A model generated the notes under the pieces. It had not been told where the DNA came from. It saw nothing but the letters and a program-made list of their open reading frames with translations, and ran no database searches. From positions 1 through 9,425 of the forward strand of contig CACZPX010000239.1 in assembly GCA_902783095.1 (NCBI GenBank): a stretch of 9,425 nucleotides of DNA, read 5' to 3'. Below are positions 1 through 6,500 of the stretch, in pieces (within the stretch, counting starts at the first letter, position 1; each line of letters opens with the position of its first letter). The stretch comes from an uncultured Lachnospiraceae bacterium (GTDB taxonomy: Bacteria > Bacillota > Clostridia > Lachnospirales > Lachnospiraceae). The translations under genes and the position numbers were made by a program.

Positions 1-167
1 CGCCGGCCGGGGAAGCGGAGAAAGACGTGATCCCCGTGGCGCAGGGCATCGCCGTGATCCCGGGGCCGTTTACCGACGCAAAGGTGAGATTCTTTACGCG
101 AAATGGCAGGATCTTCGCCATGCTGCAGGGCTCGCGCATGCTGGCCAAGGCCACGGAGCAGAGCTGA
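1..167 (+). CDS. C-terminal end of an unrecognised protein (5' end outside window)
   Basis: An open frame enters from the left edge (first full codon at base 3) and ends at a TGA at 165-167, giving 54 visible residues. The peptide contains the stretches IPVAQGIAVIPGPFTDAK and VRFFTRNGRIFAMLQGSR and ends in ATEQS. It has alternating hydrophobic and basic residues, as in the last beta strands of a soluble domain, with no membrane segment, cysteine motif or catalytic signature. I do not recognise the family and assign no function. Reality as a gene is supported by the amino-acid-like composition, the long frame without stops, and the strong hairpin 20 bases after the stop. It converges with the M42 peptidase gene, so it belongs to a different transcription unit. 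Confidence 0.7.
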   Translation, partial: PAGEAEKDVIPVAQGIAVIPGPFTDAKVRFFTRNGRIFAMLQGSRMLAKATEQS

Positions 168-186
168 AATAAGAAAAGAAAGCGCA

Positions 187-218
187 AACAAGCCGCGGAC
201 GTCGATCCGCGGCTTGTT
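187..218. terminator. Perfect 13-bp hairpin between convergent genes, probable terminator
   Basis: Bases 187-199 (AACAAGCCGCGGA) are exactly complementary to 206-218, with a 6-base loop CGTCGA. It sits 20 bases after the stop of the plus-strand gene and 42 bases beyond the stop of the minus-strand M42 gene. On the plus strand the stem ends in TTGTTCT with a weak T tract. On the minus strand the stem is followed by GCGCTTTCTTTTCTT, which is also T-rich. It may therefore act in both directions. The weak uridine tract makes efficiency uncertain. Confidence 0.75.
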
Positions 219-259
219 CTATGATACGCCGTTATCGGCCGGCCTCTTGCCCGGCCGCC

Positions 260-1309
260 TTACTTCAGCGCGTAGGCGATCAGCAGGCGCAGCGTGTTTT
301 CCGCGCCGTCCCGGTGGCTGCGCTCATAGCCGTGGGACGCGAACACGCCGGCGCCGATCAGCCCGTGCTTGATGTCGTTGCCGGCCCGCAGCGTGGCTTC
401 CACGTCGCTGCCGTAGGCGGGATAGATGTCGGTGGCATAGTCCGTGCCGCTCTCCCTGGCCGCGGTGATGAGCCCCTTTACCACAGAATAGCTGTAGGGA
501 CCGCCGCTGTCCTTGGTGCAGATGGAGACCTGCTTCTCCGTGCAGGTCAGGCCGTCGCCCACACAGCCCATATCCACGGAAATGGCTTCGGTGCAGCCGG
601 CGGGTACGCTGGCGGAGCCGCCGTGTCCCACCTCTTCGTACACCGTAATGTGCGCGTACAGCGCGCGCTTCGGCGTGACGTGCTCATCGCGCAGATACTT
701 TGCAAGACCTAACAGGATGCCAACGCTCAGCTTGTCATCCAGAAAACGGGATTTGATGTAGCCGGACGACGTGACGCGCACGTTCGGCGCGAAGCAGACG
801 AAATCGCCCACGGCGATGCCCAGTTTTTCCGCATCCTCTTTGGTGCGCACGTCCTCGTCCAGGACCACCTCGCAGCTGTCCCAGGTGCGCTGGGTGTCGT
901 TGTACTGCTTATTGACGTGGATGGACGCGTTGCACAGCTGGAAGGTGCCCTCAAACGACCCGTTGAATTTGGTGACCACGCGCACGATCTCCGTCTCCGC
1001 GTTGTTGGGGTTCATGCCGCCCAGGTTGGTCAGGCGCAGTCTGCCGTTGGACTTGATCTCCGCCACCATGCCGCCCAGCGTGTCCAAATGCGCCTCCAGC
1101 AGCAGTCCGTCGGTTTTGTCTTCGCCGCCAAAGGAGACCAGCACGCCGCCCTTGGCGGTAAAGCAGGCCTCAAATCCCAGCGCTTCGAATTCGTTCTTGA
1201 CCCAGAGCGCGGCATCGTCCGTATAGCCGGTGGGCGAGTCGATGTTTAAGAGTGTCTCGGTCTCTTTGACCAGGAAATCCGTGTATTCCCGCAGGGACAG
1301 TTTTTCCAT
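260..1309 (-). CDS. M42 family metallopeptidase (glutamyl/leucyl aminopeptidase-like)
   Basis: This is a cytoplasmic dinuclear-metal aminopeptidase of 349 residues, the normal length for M42 enzymes, which usually assemble into large oligomers and trim short peptides from the N-terminus. The expected ligand motifs appear in order: H74-x-D76 in EAHLDT, D191 in FLDDK (metal-bridging position), the adjacent pair E225-E226 in VYEEVGHGG (catalytic base and ligand), D246 in SVDMG, and H326 in the C-terminal SHGYE. The middle insertion, about residues 85-185, matches the beta-barrel dimerisation domain of the family. The start is set at 1309 because GAGGAG lies 6 bases upstream (1316-1321); an in-frame upstream ATG at 1384 would add 25 Arg-rich residues with no homology look. 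It is divergent from the DUF4910 peptidase gene. Specificity among M42 members (PepA, FrvX, YsdC-like) cannot be read from sequence. No signal peptide is seen. Confidence 0.95.
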   Translation of the reverse strand: MEKLSLREYTDFLVKETETLLNIDSPTGYTDDAALWVKNEFEALGFEACFTAKGGVLVSFGGEDKTDGLLLEAHLDTLGGMVAEIKSNGRLRLTNLGGMNPNNAETEIVRVVTKFNGSFEGTFQLCNASIHVNKQYNDTQRTWDSCEVVLDEDVRTKEDAEKLGIAVGDFVCFAPNVRVTSSGYIKSRFLDDKLSVGILLGLAKYLRDEHVTPKRALYAHITVYEEVGHGGSASVPAGCTEAISVDMGCVGDGLTCTEKQVSICTKDSGGPYSYSVVKGLITAARESGTDYATDIYPAYGSDVEATLRAGNDIKHGLIGAGVFASHGYERSHRDGAENTLRLLIAYALK

Positions 1310-1315
1310 GTGTTG

Positions 1316-1321
1316 CTCCTC
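1316..1321 (-). promoter_or_regulatory. Ribosome binding site fixing the M42 peptidase start
   Basis: The minus strand reads GAGGAG followed by CAACAC and then ATG, a strong Shine-Dalgarno match at 6-base spacing. It selects the internal methionine (MEKLSL) over the in-frame ATG 75 bases further upstream. Confidence 0.85.
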
Positions 1322-1386
1322 TTCGGACCGGCGGTCCGCTTTCCGTTTTGATGCGTCTCCCGCGCGGGGCAGGGCCGGCCGCATAG

Positions 1387-1452
1387 GGATCCTTTAATGG
1401 TATACCGCATTTTTGGGCAGAACGCCACCGCTTTCGGTGCGGCGAAAGGATC
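1387..1452. repeat. Imperfect inverted repeat in the divergent intergenic region
   Basis: The outer arms are GATCCTTT (1388-1395) and AAAGGATC (1445-1452), exact reverse complements. Inside lies a hairpin: CGCCACCG (1423-1430), loop CTTT, and CGGTGCGGCG (1435-1444), pairing with a two-base bulge. A separate short palindrome GGTATACC lies at 1399-1406. The outer arms resemble the GGATCCTT/AAGGATCTT ends of the palindromic repeat at 8494-8559, so this may be a divergent or decayed copy. It could equally be an operator or an mRNA leader structure of the M42 gene. No clear minus-strand promoter hexamers were found in the surrounding 307 bases. Confidence 0.45.
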
Positions 1453-1522
1453 TTCTGACAGACGTTCACAGGTTCCGGCACAGTCGACCGCCGTCTTTCG
1501 TCCTCCCGACGGCAAGGCCGTG

Positions 1523-1552
1523 TTGACCGCGGGGCCCGGGGTGGAGTAAGAT
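1523..1552 (+). promoter_or_regulatory. Candidate sigma-A-type promoter of the DUF4910 peptidase gene
   Basis: A TTGACC hexamer at 1523-1528 (5 of 6 matches to the consensus -35) is followed after 18 bases by TAAGAT at 1547-1552 (4 of 6 matches to the -10). Transcription would begin near 1559, giving a leader of roughly 58 bases before the ATG at 1617. If this promoter is used, the alternative ATG at 1551 lies inside the -10 element and cannot be the start codon. This is inferred from hexamers only. Confidence 0.4.
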
Positions 1553-1616
1553 GATAAGAGCAGGGGCCGCGCGGCGGTTCCTGCGCGATAAGGCTGACAG
1601 AAAGGATATAGCGACC

Positions 1617-3536
1617 ATGCAGGATCTGTCTATCGTAAGGAAAGCGGTCTCGGAAAAGAGGCTGCTGGACGTGGTAAAAGCGCTGTCCGGGTATCACCGG
1701 ATCCAGGCCTCGCCGATGTACCGGGAGGCGGCGCAGCATGCCTACAAGGTCTGCAAAAGTTTTGGGCTGGACGTGAAGCTCCTCTCTTATGAGGCGGATC
1801 CGGACGTCTGGTACCTGCAGAGCAAGATGTTTAAGGAGTGGTCCGTCTCGCGGGCCACGCTGGACCTGGCGGAGCCGGCACTGCGGCTGGCGGATTATTC
1901 GGCGGAGGCCATGTCCGTGATCCAGCGGAGCGCCCCCATCGACCGGCGGGAAAAGCCGGTGGACCTGGTGCTGCTGGATAAGGGCAGCCGCAGGGAGGAC
2001 TACGCGGACCTGGATCTGACGGACTGCTTTGCCTTTATCCGCGGGCACATCAGAGACTACGACTGGGTCTATGAAAAAGGCGCGCTGGGTGTGGTCACCG
2101 ACTATATCATGGAGACGCCGGACCGGACGCGGGCGGACCTGTACCGGTCGCTCACCTATACGTCCTTCTGGCCTATCCATATAGACGGGGAACCGGTGCG
2201 GCGGGGCTTTGTGCTCTCGCCCGAGGCCGGGGACGCCCTGGCAGCCCGCTGCCGTGCGCGGCTTGCCGAAAACGGAGGCCGCCTGCAGGTAAAGCCCTAC
2301 ATCGACGCCGCCCTTGAAAACGGGCACATCGAGGTGGTGGAAGTGACCCTGCCCGGAAAGGACGAGAAGACCGTCCATCTGTCCGCGCATCTGTGCCACC
2401 CCAAGAGTTCCTGCAACGACGATCTGTCGGGCGTTTCGGCGGCCATAGAGGCCATGAACGTGCTCAACCGCCTCATAAAGGAGGGGCGCCTTGCCGCGCC
2501 GGACCATACCGTCAAGCTCACGCTGGTCCCGGAGTATACCGGCACCTTTGCCTATCTGAGCGATCATACGGACTATGAAAACGGCTTGGGCGGCCTGAAC
2601 CTGGACATGGTGGGCGGCCGCCAGACCAGGGATTACGGCCCGATCACCCTTACAAAGACGCCGTACCAGCTCCCGGCGCTGAACAACGAGCTGGGCATGC
2701 TGGCCATGGAAGAAGCCGCGCGGGAGGCCACGTCGTTTTCGGGTGAGCCCGTGGCCCTTACCAACCACTGCGTTGGGCTGCACGCCGGCGGCAGCGACCA
2801 CACCGTATACAGCGATCCGACTGTTGGGATCCCCTGCTGCATGCTGGGGCAGTGGCCGGATCTGAACTATCACACCGCCACCGATACCCTGGACGTGATC
2901 GACCCGGCAGTTTTGAAGTTCTCCTGTCTTACGGCGGCCTTCTTTGCCTACCGCCTGGCGACGCTTAAGGCGGCGGATCTGCCGTATTTGTTTGCCAAAC
3001 AGGAGGAGCTGATGGTAACGGACAAGAACCGCTGCGCGGCCGAGTACCTGGACGGAAAGATCGATAAGGCCATGTTCGGCTCCGTCCTGTACGATTTAAA
3101 GGCCTACTATACGGCCTGCTGCGCGTCGGCGGAAAAGCTGGTGCCCGGTTATGATGCGGCGAGGGATGCGCGGCACGCGGCGGAACTGTTTGACGGCTGG
3201 ATCGCGTATTACGGGCTTTCGGACGACTATCCGTTAGATCGCGGCCTGAACGCCGTATGGCAGCGTACCTTTGCGGGGCCCGTGCAGCGGTTCACCGATT
3301 TTAAGGCCCGGGGCTTTGGTGCGGCAGTGGATGCGCTGGAAGCGGCCACACAGGGGTTTGAGCCTGCCCTGCACAGCGTCCATGAGCGGATCACCTACCT
3401 GATAGACGGCAGGCGCACGGAGGGCGAGATCGTCCGGAAGACCTCGCTGGAGTTTCGCCGCGACATGCATGCGCACGTGCGCGCCCTGCTGGATTTCTAC
3501 CAGGCGGTGGGCCTGATCCGGCCGGCGGAAAGCTGA
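1617..3536 (+). CDS. DUF4910 / M28-like zinc aminopeptidase-domain protein
   Basis: This is a predicted cytoplasmic metallopeptidase of 639 residues, in the family annotated as DUF4910 or M28-like aminopeptidase. The N-terminal part (about 15-110) has the family-like segment GYHRIQASPMYREAA. Residues about 110-235 look like the inserted PA-type lid. The catalytic core follows, with all five expected M28-type metal positions: H258 (SAHLCHP), D268 (NDDLSG), E306 (PEYTG), D330 (NLDMVGG) and H419 (YHTATDT). The last 55 residues (about 585-639) read as a winged-helix-like tail (ITYLIDGRRTEGEI). Substrate is unknown; peptide trimming is the family-based guess. The start at 1617 has AAAGGA 11 bases upstream and begins next to conserved sequence. 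An in-frame ATG at 1551 with GGAG 4 bases upstream would add 22 Arg/Ala-rich residues and remains possible. It has its own promoter and is divergent from the M42 gene. Confidence 0.9.
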   Translation: MQDLSIVRKAVSEKRLLDVVKALSGYHRIQASPMYREAAQHAYKVCKSFGLDVKLLSYEADPDVWYLQSKMFKEWSVSRATLDLAEPALRLADYSAEAMSVIQRSAPIDRREKPVDLVLLDKGSRREDYADLDLTDCFAFIRGHIRDYDWVYEKGALGVVTDYIMETPDRTRADLYRSLTYTSFWPIHIDGEPVRRGFVLSPEAGDALAARCRARLAENGGRLQVKPYIDAALENGHIEVVEVTLPGKDEKTVHLSAHLCHPKSSCNDDLSGVSAAIEAMNVLNRLIKEGRLAAPDHTVKLTLVPEYTGTFAYLSDHTDYENGLGGLNLDMVGGRQTRDYGPITLTKTPYQLPALNNELGMLAMEEAAREATSFSGEPVALTNHCVGLHAGGSDHTVYSDPTVGIPCCMLGQWPDLNYHTATDTLDVIDPAVLKFSCLTAAFFAYRLATLKAADLPYLFAKQEELMVTDKNRCAAEYLDGKIDKAMFGSVLYDLKAYYTACCASAEKLVPGYDAARDARHAAELFDGWIAYYGLSDDYPLDRGLNAVWQRTFAGPVQRFTDFKARGFGAAVDALEAATQGFEPALHSVHERITYLIDGRRTEGEIVRKTSLEFRRDMHAHVRALLDFYQAVGLIRPAES

Positions 3537-3560
3537 ACCGCGGGAAGATTTACACAATAA

Positions 3561-3590
3561 AAGAGGGAGCCCTCAGTCGGCTCCCTTTTC
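3561..3590. terminator. Bidirectional intrinsic terminator containing a stop codon
   Basis: The stem GGGAGCC (3565-3571) pairs with GGCTCCC (3579-3585) around the loop CTCAGTC, and is extended by A-rich/T-rich flanks (AAGA against TTTT). On the plus strand it is followed by TTTTCCTCTGCTTCTTTTT and ends the DUF4910 transcript 25 bases past its stop. On the minus strand it is followed by TCTTTTATTG and ends the fakA-plsY-activase operon. The minus-strand TGA stop (3573-3575) lies in the loop, so one stem arm is the coding sequence for the last residues of the activase. Confidence 0.85.
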
Positions 3591-6500
3591 CTCTGCTTCT
3601 TTTTCCGCCTCCTTCGCGGCGGCCAGCATCAGTTTGATGCGATTCAGCTGGTTCACCTCGCTGGCGCCGGGATCGTAGTCCACGGCGGCGATGTTGGCCT
3701 GCGGGTAGGCGTTTTTAAGAACTTTGATCACGCCCTTGCCCATCACGTGGTTGGGCAGGCAGCCGAAGGGCTGGATGCAGATGACGTTGTTGACGCCCTC
3801 GTTTAAAAGCTCTACCATCTCGCCGCACAAGAACCATCCTTCGCCGTACTGGTTGCCCAGCGACAGAAACGGTTTGGTCGGCTCCGCGATGCGGTCGATG
3901 CGCAGCGGCGCGGAAAAGCGCCGACTCTTCTTTAAGGCGTCCGTGGCGGGTCTGCGCAGGGACTCCGCAAAGGGCACGCCGATCCTGGAGATCAGGGCGG
4001 AGAGCGTGCTGCCGCCCAGGTACTTGTGCTCGTAGTTTAAGTCGAACAGGAACACGGCCATAAAGTCGATGAAGTCCGGCACCACGGCCTCCGCACCCTC
4101 GGCTTCCAGCAGTTCCACCAGGTGGTTGTTGGCGAGCGGCATGTACTTGACCAGGATCTCGCCCACGATGCCTACGCGGGGTTTTTTGACCGCCTCATTG
4201 AGCGGCAACGTATCATAGTCGTGCACGATGCCGCGGCAGATCTCCCGGTGGGAGAGCGCCGGCTTTTCCATGCGGAAATTGTCGTGGCAGATCTTCTGCC
4301 ACTTGTCGCACAGGGCGTTTGCGGAGCCCGGCACGGCCTCGTAGGGGCGCGTGCGGTACAGGCAGCGCATCAGCAGGTCGCCGTACACGATGCCGTGCAG
4401 CCCCTCGCGCAGCATGGGCAGCGTGATGTTGAAGCCGGAATTCTTCTCCATGCCGTTGAAGTTTAGGGAGATGACCGGGATCTGCGGCAGCCCCGCCATC
4501 TTTAAGGCGCGGCGGATGAAGGCGATATAGTTGCTCGCGCGGCAGCAGCCGCCGGTCTGCGTCATCAAGAGCGCCACCCTGTTTACGTCGTAGCGGCCGG
4601 AGAGCACAGCCTCCAACAGCTGGCCCGTCATCAGCACGGAGGGATAGCAGGCGTCGTTGTTGACGTATTTTAAGCCGATGTCCACCGCCTTTTTGGTGGC
4701 GGAGTTTAGCATCTCCACGTGATAGCCGTACTTTTCAAAGATGGGCGTGAGCATGTCGAACTGCAGCGGGCTCATCTGTGGGGCCAGGATGGTATAGCCG
4801 GCGTCGAACATCTCTTTGGTGAATTCCACGCGCGGATAATCTAACGGCTGCGGGTGCGCGCAGATGTGCTGGGCCTCGCGCATGCGCATGGCGGCCAGCA
4901 GGCTGCGGATGCGGATACGGGCGGCGCCAAGGTTGCCCACCTCGTCGATCTTTAAGACGGTGTAGAGCTTGCCGGACCGCTCTAAGATCTCCTGCACCTG
5001 GTCCGTGGTGACGGCGTCCAGGCCGCATCCGAAGGAGAAGAGCTGGATCAGCTCCAGGCTGTCGGTGGTGCTCACGTACTCCGCCGCGTTGTACAGGCGC
5101 GAATGGAAGACCCACTGGTCCACCACGCGCAGCGGGCGGTGACGGCTGATCCCCGCCACCGGCAGGGAGTCCTCCGTAAACACGTCCAGGCCGTAGCCCG
5201 CGATGAGCTCCGGTATGCCGTGGTTGATCTCCGGATCGATGTGGTAGGGGCGGCCCGCCAGCACGATGCCCTTGCGGCCTTCGGCGATCATCTCCGCCAG
5301 CGCGCGCGTGCCCCTGGCGCGGATGTCCTCCTTGGCGCGGCGCATCTCCGCCCAGGCCGCTTTGGCCGCGGCGCGTACCTCCCTGGCCGGGATCTTCCAG
5401 GTCTCGCGGCAGAATCTTACCAGCCGGTCCTCCGCCGTCTTTTCGTCCGTAAAGGCCATGAAGGGGCGCAGATAGGTCATCTGTCCGCCGGTGATGGCCT
5501 CCACGTTGTTCTTTAAGTTCTCCGGGTAGGAGACGACCATGGGGCAGTTGTAGTGGTTCTGTGCCTGGGGGGTCTCCTGGTATTCGTAAAAGACGCAGGG
5601 GTGGAACACGGTGGTGACGCCGTGCTCGTACAGCCACTGCACGTGGCCGTGCGCCAGCTTGGCCGGGTAGCACTCGGACTCCGAGGGGATGGAGTCCATG
5701 CCAAGCTCATAGATGCCGCGCGAGGAAAACGGCGAGAGCACCGTGGCAAAGCCCAGGGCCTTGAAAAACGTGGCCCAGTAGGGGTAGTTTTCGTACATGT
5801 TCAGCACGCGCGGCAGGCCGATCACACCGCGCGGCGCGTCCTTGGGGGACAGCGGCTCGTAGCCGAAGATCCGCTGGCGCTTGTACTCAAAGAGGTTCAC
5901 GCCCTTTTGCGTGCCGCCGCCGTTGCTCACCTTTTTTTCGCAGCGGTTGCCGCTGATATAGCGGCCGCCGCCGTCAAAGGTGTTCACGGTGAGCATGCAG
6001 TTGTTTTCGCAGCCGCCGCAGCGGGCCGCGCGGGAGGTATAGCGAAGGTTTGCGATCTCTTCAAACGTCCGCATGGTGCTCGCGGCGCCGGTATCGCGCT
6101 CGCGGGCGATCAGCGCGGCGCCGAAGGCCCCCATGATGCCGGCGATGTCCGGGCAGACGACCTGTGTCTCCGCGATCTTTTCAAAGGCGCGCAGCACGGC
6201 TTTGTTGTAGAAAGTACCGCCCTGCACCACGATGTGGCGGCCCAGCTGCTTTGCGTCCGCCAGCTTGATGACCTTGAACAGGGCGTTTTTGATGACGGAG
6301 TAGGCCAGGCCCGCGGAGATGTCCGATACGGGCGCGCCCTCCTTCTGCGCCTGCTTTACGTTGGAGTTCATAAACACGGTGCAGCGGGTGCCAAGGTCTA
6401 TGGGAGCTTTGGCAAACAGCGCTTCGTCCGCAAAGGCCTCCGCCGTATAGCCCAGCGAGGAGGCAAAATTTTCAATAAAGGAGCCGCAGCCGGAGGAGCA

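Noticed and set aside
1310..1384. N-terminal extension of the M42 peptidase from an upstream ATG
   Set aside because: The extra 25 residues are Arg-rich and unlike the family, and the strong GAGGAG site points to the ATG at 1309.
1246..1515. An 89-codon minus-strand frame spanning the divergent intergenic region
   Set aside because: It overlaps the M42 start in another frame, has no recognisable domain and crosses the inverted repeat; a small leader peptide cannot be excluded but is not supported.
1310..1616. Riboswitch, tRNA or small RNA in the divergent region
   Set aside because: No cloverleaf, T-box or recognisable riboswitch core was found; only the simple inverted repeat, a short palindrome and promoter-like hexamers are visible.
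1170..2873. A 567-codon open frame on the minus strand
   Set aside because: It is antisense to the DUF4910 gene, which has intact metal ligands; its translation is rich in Arg, Gly, Val and His with no recognisable domain, typical of GC-rich shadow frames.
4735..5673. A 312-codon minus-strand frame inside the activase gene
   Set aside because: Same-strand shifted frame of a gene with clear motifs; the product is a Gly/Arg/Pro-rich low-complexity sequence.
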